Source of the DNA: Acidobacteriaceae bacterium
Lineage (GTDB): Bacteria > Acidobacteriota > Terriglobia > Terriglobales > Acidobacteriaceae
Length of the DNA: 43,968 nt
NCBI GenBank assembly: GCA_003151985.1
Contig: PLZC01000070.1
Span: 239-44,206, forward strand
Reading direction: 5' to 3'
Shown here: positions 9,908 through 19,300 of the stretch, in pieces
Layout of the letters: every line of letters starts with the position of its first letter
Position numbering within the stretch: position 1 is the stretch's first letter
Made by a program: the position numbers and the translations under genes
Notes under the pieces: model-generated
Seen by the model: only the letters and a program-made list of their open reading frames with translations
The model's database searches: none
What the model was told of the DNA's origin: nothing

Positions 9908-12760
9908 ATGCAGGACATTCTTGACCGCAGAGCATTTCTAAGCGCCTTGGGAGGTTTTGTTTCGAGCCTTCCCATTACTCCTGATGTGCTAAGGGCGATT
10001 CGCACTGTCGGCGGGAACTCAGAGGGAGCCAGGACCAAAGCCTACGGAAGCGGGCATTTCGGGGAGTGGGTTACCGACGAATTCGACCTGCCCGCTTTCC
10101 ATTACACCTGCGATCAGACCAAGGATCCTGCCGCAGTCACACCAATTGATCCAGCATTCCTTTCGCCTACTAACCAAATGCATCAGGTCGGAAACGATCG
10201 GCTTGTTGCGGTTGTGTCGAACTACGGCTATGTACAAGTCCGCCAAGATGAAGGCGCACCGAAGTTCCTGAACGACTTTTGTCCGGAACGAGGCCAATAT
10301 GGCGGCGGCATAGGCTTCCTGACGGATGGCGATAGTTTCCTCAGCACGTATTATCCGGGCAATGCCGGAACCTTTGATCGGACGTTCGGCATTGGTTATG
10401 TGCGGAAGCAAGTTGGCTGTACCAAATTCGCAGTCGATCAGGTCATTTTTGCTCCTTTCGGAGATGATCCGGTGCTGGTATCTCAAGTGCGCGTGACGAA
10501 CCGAAGTGATCGTGAAGCAAACCTGAGATGGATCGAGTACTGGGGATGTCAGCCTTACCAGTTCTCATACCGCTCTTATATGCAGGCCAGGACCATTGGA
10601 AAAACAAGCCTGACGCAGGACCTGCGGCGGGATTTTAACGAACGATTCGCGCACGACGTCCAAATTCGCGATGGCAATCGTTTTCTCTTGGAGCAGAAGC
10701 GCTTCCTGGGGCGGACGTCATCGGATGAACAAGCGTGGAGAGAGGTGCTATCGCACATGGGAAAGCCCCTTCAGGATCCTGGTGCAGGAAGCTCTCGCCT
10801 GGAGGATCTCGACCCCCCGTCGACGTTTCTCGCGTCCTTGGATGGTCCGGCGGACAGATTTTCTGCCAATGGCAAGGCATTCTTCGGGTCAGGCGGTGTG
10901 AGTAATCCGAAGGGCCTGGCCCACGAACTGGACACAGATCTGAATGTGCATGGACCTGAAGCCGCTTTGCTCCTGGAACGCAGGATCACACTCAAGCCCG
11001 GAGAGAGCCGGACGCTTTACTTCTTATATGGATATGTTCCTCAAGGTACGAATGCAGCTTCATTAATAGACAGCTATCGAAAGACCCCGTCCTCTTTATG
11101 GGCACAGTCGAGCGAAAAGTGGAAGAACGACGGCATGCACTTCTCCACGAGCGAAGAGCCATGGGTTGGACGCGAACTCACGTGGGACCACTATTATCTG
11201 CGCAGCAACCTGACATACGATAGTTTCTTCCAGGAGCATATTCTCTCTCAGGGACATGTCTACCAGTACCTCATAGGTTTTCAAGGTGCGGCCAGAGACC
11301 CGTTACAACATGTTTTACCTTTCGTCTTCAGCAATCCGCAGGTTGTCAGAGAGATCTTGCGCTACACGCTGAAAGAAGTGCGTGCGGACGGATCGATTCC
11401 CTATGGAATTATTGGCTACGGGATGACCATGCCGGGTGATGTCGATAATGCCAGCGATTTGCCATTGTGGGTGCTATGGGTTGCCAGCGAGTACGTGTTG
11501 GCCACGCGCGATACTTCCTTCCTCAGTGAGGAAATCCCGACCTATCCCCTCTATGGGCCTGAAGCAAGGAAGGAATCTGTTCGCAATCTGCTGGCGCGAT
11601 GTTACACGCACATGGTGAATGATGTGGGCGTGGGCCAACACGGGATCATGCGCATGTTGATGGATGATTTGTCGGATGCCATCGTTGGTGAGCACGTTCC
11701 GCCAAAACTGCGTGGTGAATGTCTTCGCACGGGCGAGAGCACTTTTAATTCCGCGATGGCTGCCTACGTGTTCGATTTCTACGCGAAAATGCTGACGTTC
11801 GCAGGCGAGAGCAACGAATTGGCAGCCGACGCCATTTCGCGGGCCGAGGCACAACGATCGGCGACGCGGGCGCAATGGACAGGAAGATGGTTCCGTCGGG
11901 CCTGGCTAGGTCCTACGCTAGGATGGGTGGGCGAGAACAGCTTGTGGATAGAGCCGCAGCCATGGACAATTATCGGACGAGTGACGAGTCCCGAACAGGC
12001 TCGCGAATTAGTCCGATCTATTGACGATTTGCTTCGCCAGCCCTCGCCAATCGGCGCCATGCAAGTTAGCCGGGGAGATCGCACGGCGGAGGAGATGGGA
12101 GCAAGAATAGGCACTTCGCAAGACGGCGGTGTTTGGCCTTCGTTTAACGGCCAATTGATATGGGCACTTGCACGCATTGATGGCGCGATGGCTTGGGACG
12201 AGTGGAAAAAGAACTCATTTGCCAGGCATGCTGAGGTCTATCCGGAAATCTGGTACGGAACCTGGAGTGGCCCCGACACACTGAATTCAGTATTGAACGA
12301 CTATCCAGGCGGGACGATGCTGAGTGACACAATTATTCTACAGAAGGGACAGAAAGGGCCACTCAACATTTTGGATGACGCGGGATGGACGGACTTCCCA
12401 GTCATGAATATGCACCCTCATGCGTGGCCGCTATATACGATTCCCAAGCTTCTGGGAGTCGAGTTTACGAGCGAGGGCGTGGAACTTGCGCCGACAATTC
12501 CTCTCAAAACCTATCGATTTGATTCTCCACTGCTTGGGGTGGTGAAACTGAACGATCGTTATGAAGGCTGGTATGCACCGTTCGCCCAAAAGGGTAAGTG
12601 GTCCATCACAATAAGATTGCCTCAGAAGGAGGCCGAGCAGATCACGATGGTTGAAGTAAACGGAATTCAGCACACCGCGAAGTTCGACGCTAATGGAGCC
12701 ATCAGTCTGATCGGCGAAGGTGGTCCAGGGGAACCATTCCGCTGGATGCTTCGAAAGTGA
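9908..12760 (+). CDS. Large exported (alpha/alpha)6-barrel enzyme, GH94/GT36-like
   Basis: A 950-residue protein. GGAGG stands five to six bases before ATG 9908. The leader DRRAFLSALGGFVSS looks Tat-type. Residues about 40-400 resemble the N-terminal beta-sandwich of the GH94/GT36 superfamily (GNDRLVAVVSNYGYVQ; YGGGIGFLTDGDSFLSTYY; APFGDDPVLVSQV). Residues about 420-800 form an alpha-helical catalytic barrel (DVDNASDLPLWVLWVASEY; SLWIEPQPWTI), followed by a C-terminal beta domain. Known GH94 members are mostly phosphorylases of beta-glucosides or chito-oligosaccharides, but an exported phosphorylase would lack steady phosphate, so a hydrolase or unknown specificity is as likely. Assignment rests on recalled family pattern, not alignment. 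Spacing of 65 bases to the GH13-like gene suggests co-transcription. Confidence 0.65.
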   Translation: MQDILDRRAFLSALGGFVSSLPITPDVLRAIRTVGGNSEGARTKAYGSGHFGEWVTDEFDLPAFHYTCDQTKDPAAVTPIDPAFLSPTNQMHQVGNDRLVAVVSNYGYVQVRQDEGAPKFLNDFCPERGQYGGGIGFLTDGDSFLSTYYPGNAGTFDRTFGIGYVRKQVGCTKFAVDQVIFAPFGDDPVLVSQVRVTNRSDREANLRWIEYWGCQPYQFSYRSYMQARTIGKTSLTQDLRRDFNERFAHDVQIRDGNRFLLEQKRFLGRTSSDEQAWREVLSHMGKPLQDPGAGSSRLEDLDPPSTFLASLDGPADRFSANGKAFFGSGGVSNPKGLAHELDTDLNVHGPEAALLLERRITLKPGESRTLYFLYGYVPQGTNAASLIDSYRKTPSSLWAQSSEKWKNDGMHFSTSEEPWVGRELTWDHYYLRSNLTYDSFFQEHILSQGHVYQYLIGFQGAARDPLQHVLPFVFSNPQVVREILRYTLKEVRADGSIPYGIIGYGMTMPGDVDNASDLPLWVLWVASEYVLATRDTSFLSEEIPTYPLYGPEARKESVRNLLARCYTHMVNDVGVGQHGIMRMLMDDLSDAIVGEHVPPKLRGECLRTGESTFNSAMAAYVFDFYAKMLTFAGESNELAADAISRAEAQRSATRAQWTGRWFRRAWLGPTLGWVGENSLWIEPQPWTIIGRVTSPEQARELVRSIDDLLRQPSPIGAMQVSRGDRTAEEMGARIGTSQDGGVWPSFNGQLIWALARIDGAMAWDEWKKNSFARHAEVYPEIWYGTWSGPDTLNSVLNDYPGGTMLSDTIILQKGQKGPLNILDDAGWTDFPVMNMHPHAWPLYTIPKLLGVEFTSEGVELAPTIPLKTYRFDSPLLGVVKLNDRYEGWYAPFAQKGKWSITIRLPQKEAEQITMVEVNGIQHTAKFDANGAISLIGEGGPGEPFRWMLRK

Positions 12761-12810
12761 GTTGAGCAACCGCTGCTCGTCTTGAGCAGAGATTGAGATA
12801 GGCTGATCTG

Positions 12811-14022
12811 ATGAAATTTTCTCGTGCTGTCGTCGTCCATTGTGCTATCGTCACGCTCCTCGTGGTCATCGCGGTGGGCCAGTCTTTTCATTCAGCGAAC
12901 GCTGAATCCCGGAAGAACAGCACAACCAAGCGGATTCCAGTTATCGACGTGACTGACATGTACATCCCGGCATCCGACTGGGGCGACAACTTCGACCTGG
13001 TGACTGCGTACGGTTTGCCTGAGATCGATCTGAAGGCAGTCATTCTTGACATCACGCAAACCGAGCGAAAGGCCTGGACACGCGACCCCGGCATCATCGC
13101 GGTCGAACAGCTCAATTACATCTTCGACAGGAACGTTCCCTTTGCCGTTGGTCCATTTGAAAAAATGAGATCTCTCGACGACAAGATGCTTGACGCTCCG
13201 GCCTATGAGCAACAGGGTGTCAAGCTGTTGTTGCAAACGCTTCGTGACAGCCCGGACCCGGTCACGATATTGTCCTTTGGTTCGCTGCGTCCGATTGCAG
13301 TTGCCTATAATCGCGATCCAGCTTTGTTTCGCTCCAAAGTTGCCGCTATTCACATCAGTGCAGGCACCGTGTATGCGGACCTTAAGTCAGTTCCTTTTGT
13401 CGATCACCCGTGCGTCTGTGACGGGCCAAAGTTCAATCGGGAATGGAATGTCGATTTGGACCCGCTGGCATTTATTAGAATGCTACGTTCCGATCTCCCC
13501 ATCGCGCTCTATCCATGCGCTCAGAGATATGGCGCCGATAAACTCGATCCGCATGATTCGTATTGGTTGATGCCGAATCTCGAATTTGTCCAGCAGATGA
13601 ATCCAAAGCTCCAGCGCTACCTTGGATTTGTCTTTGGGGGCGCCAACCGGCTCGATTTCCTGAAGGCGATCGATTTTGGACTTTCCGCTGCCGAGAACAC
13701 GGCCGCGGCCGAAGCGCTCAAGAAGCCACACAACGTGTGGGAGACTGCGATTTGGATCGAAGCAAGCCATCGCAAACTAGTCAAGCATGCCGATGGTTCT
13801 TACGAGATTATTCCCGCCAAATCAATTCAAGAGGGAGACTCGATCCTGCAGAATAACTTCACTCCGTGCCATATGGAAGTAAGAGGAGATGGAAACTTCG
13901 AATGTTCTCCGACCTCTGCTTCCACTAACTTCCGCTTATACGATCGCGGGGACCCGGAAGCGAACCAGACCGCACTACGGGACGCTTTGCCGAAACTATA
14001 CAAGTCGTTCCTCGCACCGTGA
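12811..14022 (+). CDS. Exported nucleoside-hydrolase-like protein
   Basis: A 403-residue protein with a clear Sec signal peptide (residues 1-31). The N-terminal segment IPVIDVTDMY...DNFDLVTAYG aligns with the Asp-rich metal-binding start of inosine/uridine nucleoside hydrolases, and VTILSFGSLRPIAVAYNRDP resembles their second conserved strand-helix. The canonical DTDxGxDD cluster is altered here (VTDMYIPASDWGDNFD), and an export signal is unusual for a nucleoside salvage enzyme, so the substrate may be another N- or O-ribosyl or glycosyl compound. It ends the plus-strand operon, 50 bases after the GH94-like gene, and is convergent with the TPR gene whose stop codon lies only 7 bases away; no terminator hairpin fits between them. 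Confidence 0.6.
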   Translation: MKFSRAVVVHCAIVTLLVVIAVGQSFHSANAESRKNSTTKRIPVIDVTDMYIPASDWGDNFDLVTAYGLPEIDLKAVILDITQTERKAWTRDPGIIAVEQLNYIFDRNVPFAVGPFEKMRSLDDKMLDAPAYEQQGVKLLLQTLRDSPDPVTILSFGSLRPIAVAYNRDPALFRSKVAAIHISAGTVYADLKSVPFVDHPCVCDGPKFNREWNVDLDPLAFIRMLRSDLPIALYPCAQRYGADKLDPHDSYWLMPNLEFVQQMNPKLQRYLGFVFGGANRLDFLKAIDFGLSAAENTAAAEALKKPHNVWETAIWIEASHRKLVKHADGSYEIIPAKSIQEGDSILQNNFTPCHMEVRGDGNFECSPTSASTNFRLYDRGDPEANQTALRDALPKLYKSFLAP

Positions 14023-14029
14023 GATCGAG

Positions 14030-15724
14030 TCAAGGACGCGTAGCCATTGCTTTCGGTTCCACCGGGAGCGGAACTTCACTGGGAACCGGCGCAAAAATGG
14101 GATCGTCGCCGGCCCAGGGCACTTGGCAGGTTTTGCCCTGCTGGTATCGAGCCAGGTTCGGGCGCAAGACGCGTGCGAGATCGAATTGTCGCGAAGACTC
14201 CAGTTGCTGAATGATCGCTTGTTGATACCCGGCGGCTTCATGGAAGCGTCCGGCCGCCGCGAGAGCCATGGCCAGAGTGATTCCGACTTCCAAGGCGTCA
14301 CCCTGCTGATTGTTCACGAGGTTCTGGACGATGCTCAGCGCGCGGCTTTGATCGCGAACTGCCCGGTCTGGCGCTGCCGCAAGCAGCCTTGCCAGCGAGT
14401 TCGCGATGTCTGCATCAGTGGGAAATGCTGCAGCGGCATCCTCGAGCAGGGCCCGCGCCCGCGCGTACGACCCCGAGTGAACCGCGGCCATCGCCTGCAT
14501 CAAACGGGCCAATCCATTCTGGGGTTCAAGCGCGGCCACGACTCCATATTCGTGCTCGGCGTCGGCGTCCTTTCTCTCGCGCATGAGAAGATTGGCCAGT
14601 TGAAAGTGAGCCGCCACTAGTCCGGGATCCAAATTGAGCGCCCGCTGAAAATGGGAGATAGCCTCGGCCTCCTTTTTGGTTTCAATCAGCAACACCCCAA
14701 TGTCGTAGTGCACGGTGGCATTGTTCGGGTCGAGATCTAAAGAGTGCGCATATTCCTTCAGCGCTTCGTCAGGCTTGCCTGATCTGGCCAGGGCAAGTCC
14801 CATGTACTTGTAAGTGATCGGATCGGAAGGGTCGAGGCTGACCATCTGGCGATAGGCGGTAAGCGCGTCGGCGAAGCGATTGTCGCGCATGGCAGTTCCG
14901 GCACGTTCCAGCAAACCGAACTTGCCTTGTTTCAGGACGTTGATCTCGTCCAGCAAGGGATCCTGAATCGTGGGTTCCACGTCGCCGCGAGCCTGCAGTT
15001 GCTCCTGCATGCGAGCAAGATCGCCCAGACCGCGGTAAGTCATGGCAAGTTGATAGTGAATGCTGGAAGCCTGAGGCTCACGGGTCAGAGCTTCGGTGAA
15101 ATACTTCAGGGCGGCCGCGTACTGATGCTCGCGTAATGCGACCTTGCCCAATCCGATCAATGCGGCTGCGGAGGAATCTCGCTGAGCCATTGCTTTGGTG
15201 AACCACTGCCTGGCCGCATCGAGGTGATCCAGGGTGAGTTCCACGTTTCCCAAACGCAACAGAGCCGGATTATTGGTTGGCTGGAGAGCGAGGGCGTGCT
15301 GGTAGTCGCTTACCGCCGCCTCGGTATCGCCGTTCGTTTGGCGCAGATAGCCGGAGTAGTAAAACCAGCGGAAGGACTCAGGATCAAGCCGCGCGGCGTT
15401 GGCATAGCAAGACAGCGCAGCATCTTCAAAGCCGTAGGCCTGGTAAATCTGCCCGAGGTTGCCGAAAGCCTCGGCCCGGCGGGCGCGAGAAGCATCGGCG
15501 TGTGCCAGAGTGGCCGCCAATGCGATCTGCGAGGCGCGGATTTGTTCCTGCACGAAGGGGTCTACGCCTGTAAGGTCCGGTTGAGGAACCTCCAGCATAT
15601 CCACTTGGCCACTCGCAGCACGAGCAGGCGCGTTCTGCGCTGCGGAGAAGTCCGAATTCATGGCAATGCTCGCCGCAATTCCCGCGAACAGTGTCACAAC
15701 CATCGCATATCGAGCCCTGATCAT
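14030..15724 (-). CDS. Exported TPR-repeat protein paired with CRTAC1 protein
   Basis: A 564-residue protein with a signal peptide (residues 1-30) and many tetratricopeptide repeats from about 85 to 430 (for example DAALSCYANAARLDPES, EAISHFQRALNLDPG). No enzymatic domain is visible. The start ATG at 15724 overlaps the stop of the upstream CRTAC1 gene by ATGA, so translation is probably coupled. TPR plus CRTAC1/ASPIC-UnbV gene pairs are, from general knowledge, a recurrent Acidobacteriota and Planctomycetota combination of unknown role; scaffolding or protein interaction in the periplasm is likely. It is the last gene of the long minus-strand series. Confidence 0.85.
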   Translation of the reverse strand: MIRARYAMVVTLFAGIAASIAMNSDFSAAQNAPARAASGQVDMLEVPQPDLTGVDPFVQEQIRASQIALAATLAHADASRARRAEAFGNLGQIYQAYGFEDAALSCYANAARLDPESFRWFYYSGYLRQTNGDTEAAVSDYQHALALQPTNNPALLRLGNVELTLDHLDAARQWFTKAMAQRDSSAAALIGLGKVALREHQYAAALKYFTEALTREPQASSIHYQLAMTYRGLGDLARMQEQLQARGDVEPTIQDPLLDEINVLKQGKFGLLERAGTAMRDNRFADALTAYRQMVSLDPSDPITYKYMGLALARSGKPDEALKEYAHSLDLDPNNATVHYDIGVLLIETKKEAEAISHFQRALNLDPGLVAAHFQLANLLMRERKDADAEHEYGVVAALEPQNGLARLMQAMAAVHSGSYARARALLEDAAAAFPTDADIANSLARLLAAAPDRAVRDQSRALSIVQNLVNNQQGDALEVGITLAMALAAAGRFHEAAGYQQAIIQQLESSRQFDLARVLRPNLARYQQGKTCQVPWAGDDPIFAPVPSEVPLPVEPKAMATRP

Positions 15725-17466
15725 AGCGCGGATCTCGCGGTGCCGCTGCCCTCACGCAGCGTAGTGTATTTCCGCAACGGCAGGCCGGTCCATTCTTCGA
15801 CTCGTCCGCTGACCCAGTGGGCCTGAACCTTGGTGATTTCCGGCGCATCACCAAGCCCGAACAAGACACGCGGATCGCTTGAGGAACAATAACTGCCGTC
15901 GGTGTGGACGCGCCGCCACAGCGTGGGCGCGTCTCGCCGAAAAACAGCCACGCGCGTGCCAAGCATGTCGCGATGATATTTGTCTCCGACCATCCGGAAT
16001 CCGATCCACGGCTTGCGATGCCCCACGTTATTCATAAGCAGACGTGCGGGCCCGCTGTTGTTTACCACCACGACATCGATGCCTCCGTCGTTGTCGATAT
16101 CGCCAAACGCCGCGCCGCGGCCCACTTCCAAACGCGAAAACGCGCTTCCGGCACGACTGCTGACGTCCTCAAATCGTCCTTTGCCGTTGTTGTGCAACAG
16201 GAGGTTGGATTGGGCATACGGGTACAGGCTGCCCTTCCGGGCTTGCTCTTCAATAATTCTCACCGCTCCGTTGACTATAAACAGATCCAACCAGCCGTCG
16301 TTATCGTAGTCAAGCATGCCTACACTGAATCCTGTATCGCGCCGGGTGGCGAGAGCGATGCCGCTCTCGTAAGACATATCGTCAAACGATCCCTTACCGT
16401 CGTTGGAATACAGGTCGGCGTGTTGCCCGGCCATAGTAGGCACGACCAGATCCTCAAAGCCGCGGCCCAGCAGATCTCCGGCATCGACGCCCATGCTGGA
16501 TTGCGGATTTCCATCTCGATCCAGAGCGCAGCCCGCTATCAGCGCGTCGTTCTTGAAGGTTCCATCGTGCTGGTTGATCCACAGTTGATTGGGGCGAAAA
16601 TCATCGGAGACGAAGATGTCAGGCCAGCCGTCGCCATTGAAATCCGCGCAGACGACTCCCATGGCACCATTAAACTCGCCGCCGATTCCCGAACGTGTGG
16701 TCACGTCTTCAAACGTGCCATCGCGCCGGTTGCGGAACAGGCGATTGGGTATTGGGTTGTACTCCAGAGGACTGCAATAATCTACCGCTCCGCTCGGCGA
16801 GGAGCACCTCGTCAAATGGGTGAACCTGAAATCTATGTAGTTGGCAACGAAAAGGTCGAGCCAGCCATCCCGGTCATAATCGACGAAGGCAGCACAGATG
16901 CTCCAACCCGGAACGTCGGTGCCGGATTCTGTGGTGACATCGGTGAATGTGCCGTCCCCGTTGTTGCGCCACATTTGATTGTGGCCGAAATTCGTGATGT
17001 AGAGATCGACCCATCCGTCATTGTTGAAGTCCGCAGCCGTAACTCCCATGCCATATCCCTGGGCCCTGATCCCGCTTTCTTCCGTGACGTCAACGAACTT
17101 GAGCGTGCAAGTGCCATCGGCATTGTGGACAGAATCATTGCGGTAAAGCCGGCCACGCAGCGGCAACTGGGGATGAAATACGGCCTTGCTCACGTCCACG
17201 GGTCCCAACATTGCGCCCTGGACAATGAACATGTCGAGGTCGCCGTCGTTGTCGTAGTCGAAAAGCGCAACGCCCGACCCCATCGTTTCCGGATAAAAAT
17301 GAGACCCCGACATCCCGTTGAAATGAACAAAATCGATTCCGGCTTCTTTGGTTCGGTCGCTGAAGATCTCTTCCGGCGTCGGCGGAACGGCGAACGCAAT
17401 CCCACGACTGAGAGCCGTAGCTGCTCCCATCTTGACGAAGCCGCGGCGGCTGATGCGATCGCTCAT
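15721..17466 (-). CDS. Tat-exported CRTAC1-family protein (FG-GAP/VCBS repeats, ASPIC/UnbV)
   Basis: A 581-residue protein started at ATG 17466, because a Tat leader follows directly (SDRISRRGFVKMGAATALS); the open frame extends 35 codons further without signal features. At least six Ca-binding FG-GAP/VCBS repeats are visible, from DYDNDGDLDMF (about residue 70) through DFNNDGWVDLY, DYDRDGWLDLF, DFNGDGWPDIF and DYDNDGWLDLF to DIDNDGGIDVV. They form an integrin-like beta-propeller. The C-terminal about 80 residues match the ASPIC/UnbV module that follows such repeats. The role is probably binding or adhesion at the cell surface or in the periplasm. The ATGA overlap with the TPR gene indicates the two act together. 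Confidence 0.88.
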   Translation of the reverse strand: MSDRISRRGFVKMGAATALSRGIAFAVPPTPEEIFSDRTKEAGIDFVHFNGMSGSHFYPETMGSGVALFDYDNDGDLDMFIVQGAMLGPVDVSKAVFHPQLPLRGRLYRNDSVHNADGTCTLKFVDVTEESGIRAQGYGMGVTAADFNNDGWVDLYITNFGHNQMWRNNGDGTFTDVTTESGTDVPGWSICAAFVDYDRDGWLDLFVANYIDFRFTHLTRCSSPSGAVDYCSPLEYNPIPNRLFRNRRDGTFEDVTTRSGIGGEFNGAMGVVCADFNGDGWPDIFVSDDFRPNQLWINQHDGTFKNDALIAGCALDRDGNPQSSMGVDAGDLLGRGFEDLVVPTMAGQHADLYSNDGKGSFDDMSYESGIALATRRDTGFSVGMLDYDNDGWLDLFIVNGAVRIIEEQARKGSLYPYAQSNLLLHNNGKGRFEDVSSRAGSAFSRLEVGRGAAFGDIDNDGGIDVVVVNNSGPARLLMNNVGHRKPWIGFRMVGDKYHRDMLGTRVAVFRRDAPTLWRRVHTDGSYCSSSDPRVLFGLGDAPEITKVQAHWVSGRVEEWTGLPLRKYTTLREGSGTARSAL

Positions 17467-17683
17467 GACGTTGTTACCCGGAACTCCCTCACTGAACTCA
17501 AAAGCCGCACCTGATATCTCTCTGCCGGAGGTCGTCGGCACTGGCAAAACTCTCATCATCGCGATGCACACGGCGATTTCGCGTTCCGAGCCAACACGTC
17601 TAGAATAGCTCCCTTGTGGCGATTTGTTTTTGTATCGTTCTGAATTGCCTCCCGTTCAGATCTCCTTTCACCTGCTTCGCACT

Positions 17684-19249
17684 TCAGAACGTGGACGAAA
17701 GTCCGTGCGGCGGCGGAGAAGTCGCCGCCAAAAAGACCCGCAACAGGAGAGTGGCATGTGACGCCACCTGAGCTGAATACTTCCCTGCCTGGAACTGCAC
17801 TTCCTCATGCGTCCACAGGTTACGTGCGTGCGCCGGGCTTTCATGAAGCTGAAGATCACTGGTGCTGATCGTCGCAGTCGCTTCCGACGGTCCCAAGTTA
17901 ACTACCGCTACGGCAACTCCTCCATCTGCCAACGGCTTGATCCACGTCTCGAGATTTCCCGTTCGCATAGGGGAGGCCTGTTTGCCCAACGGGTCCTGAT
18001 CAACCGCGATCACTTCTTTGTTCAAGAGGGTGGCCTTCGTCTCCTCTGTCATCTTTTGGAGATCGTTGCCGGCCAGCAACGGAGCGGCCACGGTGGCCCA
18101 TAGACTCATTTGCGTGCGGTATTCATCACGAGTCATGCCGCCGTTACCGATCTCAAGCATGTCTGGATCATTCCAATGTCCCGGACCGGCAAAGCGAGCG
18201 AACGCCGCCTGCTTGTCGAGATTGCCGATCATGCTGTCCCAGGTGTCGCGGATATCGTCGGTTGTGCGCCACAGATTGCCACTGACGTCGGCGCCCCAAT
18301 TTTCAACATCATCTCTGCCGTATTCGCATAGGCTGTAAACAATCCCCCGGCCGCTGGCCTCAAGGGCATCTCCCATCCTCTGGTAGACTGTGCGGATCTG
18401 GTCGTCCCGGTAGATCTTTTCTGCACTGCACCAGTCGTATTTAAGGTAGTCGATGCCCCATTTCGCGAACGTATCCGCATCTTGCTGCTCGTGACCATAG
18501 CTGGTTGGATATCCCGCGCAATCATAAGGTCCCGGCGACGAATAGATGCCGATTTTCAATCCCTTTGAGTGAACATAGTCGGCAAGCGCTGCTATGTCCT
18601 TGAACTTCTTGTTTGGCAGCAGATGTCCCTCGCTATCGCGACTGCCTTCCCAGGTCCCGTCGATATTGACATAGATGTAGCCGGCATCCCGCATCCCGCT
18701 CGAAACCAGCGCATCGGCTGCAGCCCGAATATCTGCCTCGCTTACATTCTCCCCGAAGTAATTCCAGCTATTCCATCCCATCGGAGGAGTCTTGGCAAGT
18801 CCGTTGTATGGCAGCTTGTGAAGCGGTGGGGGTGCGATGTATTCAACCTTTGGAATCTCGTCTTGCGGTAATGCAACCTTTGCAATGAAAGGGCGCCCGA
18901 ACATCAGCCCCTTCAGTTCTTCGTCAGCCACATCTCCAATGAGAGAAGGCGTTCTTTGGTCCCATGCAAAGATTTCGAAGTGTTTTCCGACCATTGTTCC
19001 GTGTATGTTTGTTTTTCCGGTCAGACTCTCAAAGGTTCCCGAGATCTGGCTTCCTTGCTTATTCAGCACAATCACTGCCTGTTCGCGCTGGCCATTCCAC
19101 AATTCCTTGCCATAGGTAACCCACCGGCCAGTAATGCCTTGGCCATAGGCACAGCCGATGAACAGCATTGATCCGAGGGACAGGCCACACACTCGAAGGC
19201 TGGCCCCGTACCCCTTATCCACGATTCGCCAGTTCTTTTTTCTCACCAT
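17684..19249 (-). CDS. Exported alpha-galactosidase, GH27
   Basis: A 521-residue protein with an N-terminal signal or lipoprotein-like segment (LSLGSMLFIGCAYGQG). About residues 35-140 form a small beta domain before the barrel. The GH27 barrel begins with TPPMGWNSWNYFGENVSE; the nucleophile is Asp272 in YLKYDWCS and the acid/base Asp332 in LWRTTDDIRDTW, and the WNDPDMLEIGN segment is conserved. A C-terminal beta domain ends the protein. It releases alpha-linked galactose; some GH27 members instead release beta-L-arabinopyranose, the same stereochemistry. The GH16 gene lies 51 bases upstream on the same strand. The start is ATG 19249 or the next codon, GTG; AAGGAAG sits immediately ahead. Confidence 0.92.
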   Translation of the reverse strand: MVRKKNWRIVDKGYGASLRVCGLSLGSMLFIGCAYGQGITGRWVTYGKELWNGQREQAVIVLNKQGSQISGTFESLTGKTNIHGTMVGKHFEIFAWDQRTPSLIGDVADEELKGLMFGRPFIAKVALPQDEIPKVEYIAPPPLHKLPYNGLAKTPPMGWNSWNYFGENVSEADIRAAADALVSSGMRDAGYIYVNIDGTWEGSRDSEGHLLPNKKFKDIAALADYVHSKGLKIGIYSSPGPYDCAGYPTSYGHEQQDADTFAKWGIDYLKYDWCSAEKIYRDDQIRTVYQRMGDALEASGRGIVYSLCEYGRDDVENWGADVSGNLWRTTDDIRDTWDSMIGNLDKQAAFARFAGPGHWNDPDMLEIGNGGMTRDEYRTQMSLWATVAAPLLAGNDLQKMTEETKATLLNKEVIAVDQDPLGKQASPMRTGNLETWIKPLADGGVAVAVVNLGPSEATATISTSDLQLHESPAHARNLWTHEEVQFQAGKYSAQVASHATLLLRVFLAATSPPPHGLSSTF

Positions 19250-19300
19250 CTTCCTTTACCAGCAAGTCAATTTAGAAATGGCCGTGCCCGCAGCGAACTT

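Noticed and set aside
15904-17514. A 536-codon open frame on the plus strand
   Set aside because: It is the exact antisense of the CRTAC1 gene; the repeated GC-rich Asp/Asn/Gly codons of FG-GAP repeats leave the opposite strand open. No domain, signal or ribosome-binding site.
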